32,364 nt of DNA from Bradyrhizobium sp. NAS96.2. GTDB lineage: Bacteria > Pseudomonadota > Alphaproteobacteria > Rhizobiales > Xanthobacteraceae. The stretch covers positions 1-32,364 of the forward strand of contig NZ_LGHK01000086.1 of assembly GCF_001908235.1 (NCBI RefSeq), given 5' to 3'. Positions 23,591 through 31,227 of the stretch are shown here, in pieces. The position numbers and the translations under genes are program-made. The first letter of the stretch is position 1, and each line of letters begins with the position of its first letter. The notes under the pieces were generated by a model, which saw only the letters and a program-made list of their open reading frames with translations, was not told the DNA's origin and made no database searches.

Positions 23591-24850
23591 ATGAGCGAGA
23601 GCGCGCCAGCACAACAGGTCGAAGTCGTCGTGCTCGGCGCCGGCATGGTCGGCGTCTCGGCAGGCCTTGCCGCACGGCGGCGCGGGCTCTCGGTCGTCAT
23701 CGTCGACCGCCGCGAGCCCGGCAGCGAAACCTCCTACGGCAATGCCGGCATCATCTCGTCCGGCTCGATCTTGCCGCTCAACACGCCGGCGCTGCTGAAG
23801 AACCTGCCGAAATATCTCACCAACAGGCATCCGGCGCTGCGCTGGAATCTCCCATGGGCGCTCGGCAATGCCGGCTGGGTGATCCGCTTCCTCGCTGCCG
23901 CGACACCGTCGCAGACCAAGCCGCGTGCCGCAGCGCTGCACGGCCTGATCGGGACGTCGCTGACGCTGCATCGCGACTGGATCGTGCAGGCCGGCGCCGG
24001 CCATCGCATCCGCGAGACCGGCTGGCTGAAGGCGTGGCGCGGCGACGGGCTTGCGGCCGTCAAGGCCGAGCAGGCGGCGCTTGCCGAGTTCGGCATCAAA
24101 AGCGAGGTGCTCGATCGGCAGGCAATCTCGGCGCTCGAGCCTAACATCATCCCTGCCTATAGTGTCGGCCTGCTGCACACCCAGACGGCATCGGTCGATT
24201 CACCGGGCGGGGTGGTGAAGGCCTATGCGCAGTTGCTCGCCGCTGGCGGCGGCGCGGTGCAGCAATCCGAGGTCCGGCGGATCGCGCCGCAGGGCGATGG
24301 CTGGCGCGTCCAGCTTGCCGACGGCGAGATCGCCGCGCGCCATGTCGTGGTCGCGCTCGGGCCGTGGTCGGCCGAGCTGCTGCGGCCGCTCGGCTACCGG
24401 GTGCCGCTGGCGTTCGAGCGCGGCTATCACCAGCATTTCGTGCCGAACCCGGCACGCAAATTGCTGCGGCCGATCCATGATGCGGAGGGCAGCTTTCTGA
24501 TGACGCCGATGGAGCAGGGGATTCGCGTCACCAGCGGCGTCGAACTCACCGCGCGCGACGCGCCGTCGAACTATGCGCAGCTCGAATCTGTCGTGCCGAT
24601 GGCGCGCAGCGTGGTCGAATTCGGCGATGCGGTCGGCGAGCGCTGGCGCGGCGCGCGGCCGACGCTGCCCGACAGCCTGCCGATGATCGGTGTGGCGCCG
24701 CGGCATCGCGGTCTCTGGCTTGCCTTCGGCAACCAGCATATCGGCTTCACCACCGGCCCCGGAACCGGTGCCGCGATCGCGGCAATGATCGCGGGCGAAG
24801 CGCCGCCGTTCGACGTGACGGCATTTTCACCCGGCCGGTATATCGCGTGA
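23591..24850 (+). CDS. FAD-dependent D-amino-acid dehydrogenase-like oxidoreductase (DadA type)
   Basis: A 419-residue DAO-fold flavoenzyme. The FAD dinucleotide motif is VLGAGMVGVSAG (near 15-26) with the acidic VDRRE at the end of beta-2. The C-terminal RPTLPDSLPMIG and GNQHIGFTTGPGTG blocks are typical of DadA/glycine oxidase-like enzymes that oxidise amino or imino groups to oxo acids and pass electrons to a quinone or oxygen. Other members of the fold oxidise opines or hydroxyproline. It starts four bases after the SDR stop and 73 bases before an amino-acid ABC permease gene, so the substrate is probably an imported amino acid or opine-like compound. Confidence 0.85.
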   Translation: MSESAPAQQVEVVVLGAGMVGVSAGLAARRRGLSVVIVDRREPGSETSYGNAGIISSGSILPLNTPALLKNLPKYLTNRHPALRWNLPWALGNAGWVIRFLAAATPSQTKPRAAALHGLIGTSLTLHRDWIVQAGAGHRIRETGWLKAWRGDGLAAVKAEQAALAEFGIKSEVLDRQAISALEPNIIPAYSVGLLHTQTASVDSPGGVVKAYAQLLAAGGGAVQQSEVRRIAPQGDGWRVQLADGEIAARHVVVALGPWSAELLRPLGYRVPLAFERGYHQHFVPNPARKLLRPIHDAEGSFLMTPMEQGIRVTSGVELTARDAPSNYAQLESVVPMARSVVEFGDAVGERWRGARPTLPDSLPMIGVAPRHRGLWLAFGNQHIGFTTGPGTGAAIAAMIAGEAPPFDVTAFSPGRYIA

Positions 24851-24923
24851 CTCGCGCGAGGCCGCCTGCGATGCTGGGGCCGCAAGCCACGCGGAGGGGA
24901 ACGCGCGGCAACCGAGGGGCAGG

Positions 24924-25592
24924 ATGAACTACGTCTGGGATTTCGGGATCCTCGCCAAGTACAGCCACCTGTTCTGGCTCGGGCTCGGCTGGACCATCGC
25001 CTATACGATCGGCACCATCATCCTGGGCACGCTGATCGGCCTGATTGTCGGCATGCTGCGGCTGCGACGCATCCCCGTGATCGACTGGCTCCTGATCGCC
25101 TATATCGAAACCTTCCGCTGCACGCCGCTCTTGGTGCAGATCATCTGGTTCTACTACGCCTTTCCGGTCGTGATCGGCGTCAACATTCCGGCGCATGTCG
25201 CCGCCGTCAGCGTGCTGTCGCTCTATGGCGGTGCGTTCTATGCCGAGATCGTGCGCGGCTCGATCGAGAGCGTGCCGGTCGGGCAGTGGGACGCCGCGAA
25301 GGCGCTTGGCTTCCGCGGCTGGCGCCTGATGCGGCTCGTGATCCTGCCGCAGGCGCTGAAGCCGATGATGGCGCCCTATGTCAACCAGTCGGTGACGCAG
25401 CTGAAGAACACCTCGCTGGTTTCGATCATCGCGGTGCCCGATCTCGTCTACAACGCGACGCTGATCAACGCCGACACCTACCGGCCGCTCGAGGTCTACA
25501 CCATCGTGGCGTTGATCTATTTTGCGATCCTGTTCCCATCGACGCTGGTGGCCCGCCGGCTGGAGCGCGGGCTGACCTACGACAAGGTGTGA
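24924..25592 (+). CDS. Amino-acid ABC transporter permease (HisM/GltK family)
   Basis: A 222-residue inner-membrane permease with five predicted helices; ATG 24924 follows GGGGCAGG. The cytoplasmic coupling loop is typical: GQWDAAKALGFRGWRLMRLV, then ILPQALKPMMAPYVNQSV, and the segment YIETFRCTPLLVQIIWFYY is a hallmark of polar amino-acid permeases. It is the last gene of the SDR-FAD-permease operon. No ATPase gene and no second permease are in the window; the binding protein gene lies convergent at 25772. The complex may use an ATPase encoded elsewhere. Confidence 0.88.
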   Translation: MNYVWDFGILAKYSHLFWLGLGWTIAYTIGTIILGTLIGLIVGMLRLRRIPVIDWLLIAYIETFRCTPLLVQIIWFYYAFPVVIGVNIPAHVAAVSVLSLYGGAFYAEIVRGSIESVPVGQWDAAKALGFRGWRLMRLVILPQALKPMMAPYVNQSVTQLKNTSLVSIIAVPDLVYNATLINADTYRPLEVYTIVALIYFAILFPSTLVARRLERGLTYDKV

Positions 25593-25598
25593 TCTATC

Positions 25599-25737
25599 TT
25601 ACCTCTCCCCCTGTGGGAGAGGTCGGATCGCATACAGCGAAGCGGAATGCGATCCGGGTGAGGGGTCACGCTCTCTCGTGGGACCTGAGACCCTCACCCG
25701 GCGCGTTGCGCCGACCTCTCCCGAAGGGAGAGGTGAA
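25599..25737. repeat. Palindromic intergenic repeat, 'CCTCTCCC/GGGAGAGG' type
   Basis: Left end TTACCTCTCCCC...GGGAGAGGTCGG and right end CCGACCTCTCCCGAAGGGAG plus AGGTGAA are inverted copies, each a hairpin. The interior contains GGATCGCAT/ATGCGATCC and GGGTGAGGG/CCCTCACCC pairs. The element separates the convergent permease and binding-protein genes, where it could terminate both transcripts. A related half is at 26941-26970. Confidence 0.85.
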
Positions 25738-25771
25738 GGGGCCCAGCCTCAGACCGAACCACACCAGAGCA

Positions 25772-26650
25772 TCAGATATTCAGCTCCACCGGCACGTCCT
25801 CGGGCTTGACGCCGGCGAGGCCGAGGCCCTTGACGAACCATTCGCGCATCTGGCCGATGCCGCGGTTGTAGTCGATCCACACCGAGAGGAAATCGCGCCA
25901 GCGCTTGTCCTGCTCGCGTCGCACCGCCGTGCCGCTCGCGATCGTCACCGAGGGCGAGGCCAGGATCTTGTAGGTGCCCAGATTCGGGTTCTTGGCGATC
26001 GCGGTCAGCCCGAGCACCAGCGCGTTGACCACGCAATCGACGCGGCCCGACGACATTTCCAGCATCACCTCGTCGCGCGACTTCAGCGACTTGATGGTGG
26101 CGTTCGGCGCGAAGCGCCGCGCCACCGCCTCATTGGCCGAGCCGACGTCGACCGCAATCTTGACCTCCGGCTTGTTGATGTCGGCCCAGGTCTTGGCCTC
26201 GAGCCCCTTCTTCAGCATCGCGCCGAACGGATGCGGGAACACCAGATTGGTGAAATCCACCACCAGCGCGCGCTGCGGGGTCGGGTTGAGCGCAAAGCCG
26301 AGGTCGATCTTGTTGGCCTGCAGATCGAGGATCGAATTGCCATAGGTCGACTCGACATATTCCAGCTTGACGTCGAGCAGTTTCGCCAGATCGTTGGCCA
26401 TCTCGATCGAGAAGCCGGACCAGGTGCCGGTGGCGAGGTCCTTGTTGAAATAGGGCAGCTCGCCCGGCAGCACCGCGATCCGCAGCACCTTGTTGGCGCG
26501 GATGCGATCCAGCGTGTTGTCGGCTTGCGCCTGCGCCGCGGCCGGGGTCGCCATCGCGGCCGCGAGCGCCGCGCCGCTGCCGATCCCGAGCGCATAGCGC
26601 AGCGCGTCGCGGCGATCTTCGGAAATCTTGATGTCGTCGGATTGAGTCAA
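25772..26650 (-). CDS. Amino-acid ABC transporter substrate-binding protein (family 3)
   Basis: A 292-residue periplasmic protein. The start is TTG 26650 with a strong GGGAGG five bases upstream. The N-terminus carries a twin-arginine-like DRRDALRYALG and an Ala-rich hydrophobic stretch with a likely cleavage near AAAQAQA. The bacterial family 3 pattern follows: VLRIAVLPGELPYFNKD, GFSIEMANDLAKLL, VESTYGNSILDLQANKIDLG, FTNLVFPHPFGAMLKKG. It delivers an amino acid or related ligand to a permease. Its gene is convergent with the single permease gene at 24924, an unusual arrangement, since such proteins normally share an operon with the permease and ATPase. Confidence 0.87.
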   Translation of the reverse strand: MTQSDDIKISEDRRDALRYALGIGSGAALAAAMATPAAAQAQADNTLDRIRANKVLRIAVLPGELPYFNKDLATGTWSGFSIEMANDLAKLLDVKLEYVESTYGNSILDLQANKIDLGFALNPTPQRALVVDFTNLVFPHPFGAMLKKGLEAKTWADINKPEVKIAVDVGSANEAVARRFAPNATIKSLKSRDEVMLEMSSGRVDCVVNALVLGLTAIAKNPNLGTYKILASPSVTIASGTAVRREQDKRWRDFLSVWIDYNRGIGQMREWFVKGLGLAGVKPEDVPVELNI

Positions 26651-26940
26651 GCGGGCCTCCCTGCACCAGATCGCCGAAGCCTAGCGTCGGGTTCCTGTGC
26701 CAGCAAGGGCGCGCGCCTGCACCATTGGTAGGCGTGGCGAAGAGGAGATGCCCATCTCTTCACCTCACCCCGCTTGCGGCCTGGCTATCGCACATCGCCT
26801 GCCTTCGCCGGGGCGCACCGTCAAAAAACTCGAAAACAACCCCATGCAAAGGAGCCGGCCGCGTGCCGGCAGTCGACACGGCAACTTGACATGTCGGGCA
26901 AATCAGAGGCATTATTCTATTATTCCGAAAATGCGCGGCG
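26651..26940. other. Intergenic region with a possible dispersed element
   Basis: No gene seen. The segment at about 26819-26925 (AAACAACCCCATGCAAAGG, then TTGACATGTCGGGCAAATCA and an AT-rich tail) resembles from memory a non-coding sequence found at several places in Bradyrhizobium-type genomes. It contains a small GC-rich hairpin (GCCGGCCGCGTGCCGGC). The identity as a repeat family cannot be confirmed from this window alone. Confidence 0.4.
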
Positions 26941-26970
26941 TCCCTCCCCCCGCAAGAACGGGGAGAGGGG
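26941..26970 (-). repeat. Half palindromic repeat, possible end of the ppk2 transcript
   Basis: TCCCTCCCCCCG and CGGGGAGAGGGGA form an imperfect long stem around a short loop, eleven bases after the ppk2 stop codon (minus strand). It is related to the CCTCTCCC-type repeat at 25599-25737. No clean U-run follows, so termination is only inferred. Confidence 0.5.
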
Positions 26971-26981
26971 AAACGACCGGA

Positions 26982-27911
26982 TCAATACCGTCCCGGCACG
27001 TACATCTCCGGCGGGACCGGGCCGCGGTGATAGTCGGGGTTGCGCACCCGCGGCGGCAGCACCACCGGTTGGTGGGTGACGTGCTGATAGGGGATCTGGC
27101 TCAACAGATGCGAGATGCAGTTGAGCCGGGCGCGCTTCTTGTCGACGGCATCGACGATCCACCACGGTGAGTCCGCCAGATGCGTGCGCTCCAGCATAGT
27201 CTCCTTGGCCTTGGTGTAGAGCTCCCAGCGGGTCCGCGCCTCGACATCCATCGGGCTCAGCTTCCACTGCTTCAGCGGATCCTGGATCCGCATCGAGAAG
27301 CGGAACGCCTGTTCCTCGTCGGTGATCGAGAACCAGTATTTCAGGAGGATGGTGCCGGAGCGGATCAGCATGCGCTCGAATTCCGGCACCGAGTTGAAGA
27401 ACTCCTCATACTGCTCGTCGGTGCAGAACCCCATCACCTTCTCGACGCCGGCGCGGTTGTACCAGCTGCGGTCGAACAGCACGATCTCGCCGCCGGCCGG
27501 CAGATGCGTGACGTAGCGCTGGAAGTACCATTGCGTGCGCTCGCGCTCGTTCGGGGCCGGCAGCGCCGCGATGCGGCAGACGCGCGGGTTGAGCCGCTGG
27601 GTGATGCGCTTGATGACGCCGCCCTTGCCGGCGGAATCGCGACCCTCGAACAGCACCACAACCTTCTTCTTCTCGTGCTGCACCCAGTCCTGCAGCTTGA
27701 CCAGCTCGCCCTGCAGCCGCAGCAATTCGCGGAAGTAGAACTTGCGGTCGATCGACGGCTTTCCGGCCCCATCGTGCTCGAGTTCGTCGAGCCTGATGTC
27801 GTCGAGCTCGAGCTCGAGTTCCTCGTCGAGGCTGTCGGCCATCTCCTGGTGGATGCGGGCGCGCAACGCTTCCTCGTGGGAGGCTTCGTCGGTGAGGTGG
27901 GGAGCGGTCAT
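26982..27911 (-). CDS. ppk2: Polyphosphate kinase 2
   Basis: A 309-residue PPK2. Walker A is GRDSAGKGG (90-98), the lid/second motif DRSWYNR (147-153), and the family blocks RITQRLNPRVCRIAALPAP, KYWFSITDEEQAFRF and PWWIVDAVDKKRARLN are all present. The N-terminal 50 residues are acidic (EELELELDDIRLDELEHD). PPK2 transfers phosphate between polyphosphate and nucleoside mono- or diphosphates, usually making GTP or ATP in the cytoplasm. The single-domain length suggests the class that uses nucleoside diphosphates, but class cannot be fixed by eye. It is divergent from the FAH-family gene across 147 bases. Confidence 0.92.
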   Translation of the reverse strand: MTAPHLTDEASHEEALRARIHQEMADSLDEELELELDDIRLDELEHDGAGKPSIDRKFYFRELLRLQGELVKLQDWVQHEKKKVVVLFEGRDSAGKGGVIKRITQRLNPRVCRIAALPAPNERERTQWYFQRYVTHLPAGGEIVLFDRSWYNRAGVEKVMGFCTDEQYEEFFNSVPEFERMLIRSGTILLKYWFSITDEEQAFRFSMRIQDPLKQWKLSPMDVEARTRWELYTKAKETMLERTHLADSPWWIVDAVDKKRARLNCISHLLSQIPYQHVTHQPVVLPPRVRNPDYHRGPVPPEMYVPGRY

Positions 27912-27953
27912 GAAGGTCCGTCTTTCGGTATGTTAGATGGATCGACGGGAGCA

Positions 27954-27981
27954 TTGACGGGTGATGTTACCCCTCTATGAC
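27954..27981 (+). promoter_or_regulatory. Possible promoter of the FAH-family gene
   Basis: TTGACG and TATGAC are 16 bases apart, about 78 bases before the start at 28059. The -35 matches five of six consensus bases, the -10 four. The inverted repeat GGGT-GATGTT-ACCC lies between the two elements and could be an operator. Confidence 0.4.
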
Positions 27982-28058
27982 ATTGCCATGTCCGCTGTTT
28001 CACGCCGGTGCCACGGTTGTGCTAACAAGCGCCAACAGCACGAAAATGGGAGTTGCCG

Positions 28059-29231
28059 ATGATTTCGCTCACACCAAGAGACGTCCTGCCGGAGGACGGC
28101 ACCGCCGGCACGCTGGTCGGACGGGTCTGGCTGCCGCAGGCGGGTGGACCGGCCGTGGCCGCGGTGCGGGCGGACGGCGTGTTCGACGTCACGGCGCGCT
28201 TTCCGACCGTAAGCGCGCTGTGCGAGGAAGCCGATCCCGCCGGCGCATTGCGCGCCACGCGCGGTGAACGGATCGGCGATTTCGAGACGATCCTCGCCAA
28301 CACGCCGCCCGACCGCCGCGACGCGGCCAAGCCGTATCTGCTGGCGCCGGTCGACCTGCAGGTGCTGAAGGCCGCCGGCGTCACCTTTGCGATCTCGATG
28401 CTGGAGCGTGTGATCGAGGAGCGGGCGCGCGGCAACCCGTCCTCGGCGGAGGCGATCCGCAAGGAGGTGGTGCGGCTGGTCGGCGACGATCTCTCCAAGC
28501 TGAAACCGGGCTCCGAGCAGGCGATGCGGCTGAAGCAGGTGCTGATCGATCAGAACGCCTGGAGCCAGTATCTGGAGGTCGGCATCGGTCCGGACGCCGA
28601 AGTGTTCACCAAGGCGCCGACGCTGTCGTCGGTCGGCACCGGCATGGATGCCGGGCTGCATCCGAAGTCGACTTGGAATAATCCGGAGCCGGAGGTCGTG
28701 CTCGTCGTCTCCGGCGCCGGCAGGATCGTCGGCGCCGCGCTCGGCAACGATGTCAACCTGCGGGATTTCGAGGGCCGCTCGGCGCTGTTGCTGTCGAAGG
28801 CCAAGGACAATAACGCCTCCTGCGCGATCGGCCCGCTGCTCCGGCTGTTCGATCAGACCTTCTCGCTCGACGACGTCAGGAAGATGGATGTCGGCCTGAC
28901 CGTGACGGGCACGGATGGCTTCGTGCTCGAGGGCCATTCCTCGATCTCCAAGATCAGCCGCGACCCGACCGATCTCGTCGCCCAGACCATCGGCCCCGTG
29001 CATCAATATCCCGACGGCTTTGCGCTGTTCCTCGGCACGATGTTCGCGCCGGTGAAGGACCGCGACGCCAAGGGCGAGGGCTTCACCCACAAGCGCGACG
29101 ACATCGTCACCATCGCAGCCCCCCAGCTCGGTAAGCTGGTCAACCGGATGCGGGGCAGCGACGAATGCGAGCCGTGGACGTTCGGCGTCGGTGCGTTGAT
29201 GAAGAATCTGACGCAGCGCAAGGTGCTGTGA
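28059..29231 (+). CDS. Fumarylacetoacetate hydrolase (FAH) family enzyme
   Basis: A 390-residue protein; ATG 28059 with GGGAG seven bases upstream is preferred over TTG 28053. The C-terminal half carries FAH-fold metal-binding features: the acidic NPEPEVVLVV segment, then GAALGNDVNLRDFEGRSALL and SKAKDNNASCAIGP. The family contains hydrolases, dehydratases and decarboxylases of 2-oxo acids that use Mg or Mn. The N-terminal region (about 1-150) is longer than in the simple bacterial members and resembles sugar-acid dehydratase-like FAH proteins, but the substrate cannot be decided. It is divergent from ppk2 and followed by a repeat and a possible terminator. Confidence 0.82.
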   Translation: MISLTPRDVLPEDGTAGTLVGRVWLPQAGGPAVAAVRADGVFDVTARFPTVSALCEEADPAGALRATRGERIGDFETILANTPPDRRDAAKPYLLAPVDLQVLKAAGVTFAISMLERVIEERARGNPSSAEAIRKEVVRLVGDDLSKLKPGSEQAMRLKQVLIDQNAWSQYLEVGIGPDAEVFTKAPTLSSVGTGMDAGLHPKSTWNNPEPEVVLVVSGAGRIVGAALGNDVNLRDFEGRSALLLSKAKDNNASCAIGPLLRLFDQTFSLDDVRKMDVGLTVTGTDGFVLEGHSSISKISRDPTDLVAQTIGPVHQYPDGFALFLGTMFAPVKDRDAKGEGFTHKRDDIVTIAAPQLGKLVNRMRGSDECEPWTFGVGALMKNLTQRKVL

Positions 29232-29242
29232 CGTGAGCATAA

Positions 29243-29302
29243 GGTGGGTTGACCGGCTCCATTCGCCGTAGCTCGACGAACGAAGCAGCAGGCCAACCCA
29301 CC
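29243..29302. repeat. Short palindromic repeat of the 'GGTGGGTT' type
   Basis: GGTGGGTT (29243-29250) and AACCCACC (29295-29302) flank a 44-base interior. The ends match those of the element at 22653-22734, but the interior is different and the inner half-palindromes are degraded. It lies 11 bases after the FAH-family stop codon. Confidence 0.65.
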
Positions 29303-29321
29303 GCCGACGCCGGCCTTTTTT
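29303..29321 (+). terminator. Possible terminator after the FAH-family gene
   Basis: A short stem GCCG-ACGC-CGGC is followed by C and six T. The stem is only 4 bp, but it comes directly after the palindromic repeat and before an AT-rich region, so a transcript end here is plausible. Confidence 0.4.
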
Positions 29322-29430
29322 GCGGCCGCGCCCGCGATCACTTCGCGCTGCAATACGACACGCGGCTTGAGGAACCGATCGTTTTTCCTGTCATTATTAG
29401 CTGGTAGATTGAATTTATTTACGGTGGTCC

Positions 29431-30819
29431 ATGTTGCAGTGCCGCGAGGCTGATTATTGCCCGCCTGTCCCGCATCCTCCGCAAAGCAGGCTTGGATTTG
29501 TCGAGTTGCTGACCAGGCTGCGGCGGAATCCGCTCGAGTGCTGGAGCGCGGATTTCTTTCAGCAGCCCATCGTCAAGCTCCGCCTGCCATTCACCGACGT
29601 ATTCGTGGTTCATGACCCGCACGCCATCAAGCGTGTGCTGATGGACAATTGGAGGAATTATCCCAAGGACACGATCCAGCGCCGCATCCTCTCGTCCGGA
29701 CTGGCCGATGGTCTGCTGAGCGTCGACGGAGAACGTTGGGACGTGCAGCGGCGAACACTCGCTCCGATCTTCGCGCGCCGTACCGTCACCTCCTTCACGA
29801 TGCCGATGCTGGTTGCCGCCAACGAGCTGTCGGCGAAATGGGCCACGATGGGATCCAGTGCCACGCTCGATGTTGCCGCCGAGATGACGCTGGTCACGCT
29901 GAACGTGCTCGCACTGACGATTTTCTCTGACGGCATCGGCGGCGATCTCGACGAATTCCGGATGGCGATGAATGCCTATTTCAGCGTGATCGGCCGCATC
30001 GGTGCGCTCGACCTGCTCGGCGTGCCCAAATTCGTGCCACGCCCGGGTCATCGCCGGCTGCGTACGACGATGGCTTACTTCGAGACCGTGATCGACCGGA
30101 TTGTCGGCACCAGATGTCGAGGACATGCGGTCCCGGTCGACGGCCCGGCCGATCTGCTGACCTTGTTGTTGCGTTCACCGGATCCCTCGACCGGACGACA
30201 ACTGAGCCTGAGCGAGATTCGCTCCAACATCCTCACCTTTCTCTCCGCGGGACACGAGACGACGGCCAACACGCTTGCCTGGTCGATCTTCCTCTTGTCG
30301 CAGTCGTCCGAATGGCGAGAGCGCGTCGTGGCGGAGGCCGAGCGGGAACTGACCAACCCGGCCGATGGTCTCGCCGAGCGGCTGATCGTGACGAGGGCGG
30401 TGATCGAGGAGGCACTGCGTCTTTATCCGCCGATCGCTGCACTCAGCCGGACGGCGCGCGAGGCGGACAGGCTGGGCGATCTGGCCGTCGGCGCGGGCTC
30501 CCTGATCGTGATCGCGCCCTACGTCCTGCATCGCCATCGCAGGCTATGGAGCCGCCCCGACGCGTTCGACCCGTCGCGCTTCCTGCCCGAGATGCGCGAC
30601 GCAATTCCGCGGTTCGCCTATCTGCCATTCGGGGTAGGTCCGCGGACCTGCGTCGGCGCGTCGTTTGCCTTGCAGGAAGCCACCATCGTGCTCGCTGTTT
30701 TGATGCGCGATTTCGAGATGAGGTTGCTGCCGCACGCCGACGTGCAACCGCTCCAGCGCATCACGCTGCGCCCGGCGCACGGGCTGCCGATGGTGATCAG
30801 CCGCAGATCTGCGCGGTAG
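29431..30819 (+). CDS. Cytochrome P450
   Basis: A 462-residue soluble bacterial P450 without a membrane anchor. The I-helix oxygen-activation motif is SAGHETTAN (Thr277/278), the K-helix ExxR is EALR (327-330), and the haem loop is FGVGPRTCVGAS with the axial Cys407. The C-helix WDVQRRTLAP (103-112) is also typical. ATG 29431 has GGTGG upstream. The sequence style (HETTANTLAW, and PERF-like PSRF) resembles the CYP4/CYP102-like fatty-acid or alkane hydroxylase branch more than camphor-type enzymes. No ferredoxin or ferredoxin reductase gene is near, so its redox partner is encoded elsewhere. The upstream region is AT-rich. Confidence 0.92.
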   Translation: MLQCREADYCPPVPHPPQSRLGFVELLTRLRRNPLECWSADFFQQPIVKLRLPFTDVFVVHDPHAIKRVLMDNWRNYPKDTIQRRILSSGLADGLLSVDGERWDVQRRTLAPIFARRTVTSFTMPMLVAANELSAKWATMGSSATLDVAAEMTLVTLNVLALTIFSDGIGGDLDEFRMAMNAYFSVIGRIGALDLLGVPKFVPRPGHRRLRTTMAYFETVIDRIVGTRCRGHAVPVDGPADLLTLLLRSPDPSTGRQLSLSEIRSNILTFLSAGHETTANTLAWSIFLLSQSSEWRERVVAEAERELTNPADGLAERLIVTRAVIEEALRLYPPIAALSRTAREADRLGDLAVGAGSLIVIAPYVLHRHRRLWSRPDAFDPSRFLPEMRDAIPRFAYLPFGVGPRTCVGASFALQEATIVLAVLMRDFEMRLLPHADVQPLQRITLRPAHGLPMVISRRSAR

Positions 30820-30889
30820 CGGGCATTGCGCCATTCGAGTCCGCATGCGCGCGGATGTGCCAGTGTCTGCCGGAGCGGGCGGCGTTGTC

Positions 30890-31002
30890 GAACATGTTCA
30901 GAAACCTGAGCGGAAGATAGGTCGTACGTCGCAACTTGCGCGCGCGACGCGCGGAAAAATTTTGGCAATCATTTTTTCCTGTCTGGTGTGATCTGCTTCA
31001 CG
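30890..31002. promoter_or_regulatory. Control region of the small membrane protein gene with a Crp-like site
   Basis: TGTGA-TCTGCT-TCACG at 30987-31002 matches nine of ten bases of the Crp half-site pattern TGTGA-N6-TCACA. It follows an AT-rich stretch (30955-30980). A perfect palindrome GAACATGTTC is at 30890-30899. Both are upstream of the 35-codon gene at 31064. The match to the FixK/FNR box is poorer. Confidence 0.45.
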
Positions 31003-31063
31003 CACGTTGGTGCGTTATCCGCTTCAGCATGGTGGCTCGGCGCGAACAGAGGGAGTCGCGGAC

Positions 31064-31171
31064 ATGAGCAAGCAGCCAGCAAATGGAATGCCGGAGTGGC
31101 TCACGACCGACGTGCTCGTGATTGCCGTCTCATTGGCGATCATCGCGATTGGCATCTGGATCGCGCCGTAG
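31064..31171 (+). CDS. Small single-span membrane protein, 35 residues
   Basis: ATG 31064 has GGGAG upstream (GAGGGAGTCGCGGAC). The product begins MSKQPANGMPEWLTTD and continues into one uninterrupted hydrophobic helix (VLVIAVSLAIIAIGIWIAP), ending right after it. This is the form of small inner-membrane subunits or regulators. Supporting points are the ribosome site, the plausible Crp-like site upstream and the amphipathic-to-hydrophobic design. No family was recognised, and conservation would decide whether it is real. Confidence 0.55.
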   Translation: MSKQPANGMPEWLTTDVLVIAVSLAIIAIGIWIAP

Positions 31172-31177
31172 CGCGCA

Positions 31178-31204
31178 GGCGGCATCGCGGAAGATGATGC
31201 CGCC
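31178..31204. terminator. Hairpin between the small gene and the convergent Spy-like gene
   Basis: GGCGGCATC (31178-31186) and GATGCCGCC (31196-31204) form a perfect 9-bp stem with a 9-base loop, seven bases after the small gene's stop and 23 bases from the stop of the convergent gene. It lacks a U-run on either strand, so it may act as a weak bidirectional terminator or mRNA end stabiliser. Confidence 0.4.
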
Positions 31205-31227
31205 AATGCGAGAGGCGACGGCGAGCC

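Noticed and set aside
25286..26731. Plus-strand open frame of 481 codons across the palindromic repeat
   Set aside because: It overlaps the end of the permease in another frame and runs antisense to the binding protein, crossing a non-coding repeat.
30981..31005. FixK/FNR box (TTGAT-N4-ATCAA)
   Set aside because: GTGAT-CTGC-TTCAC has three mismatches to that consensus; the Crp-like reading fits better.
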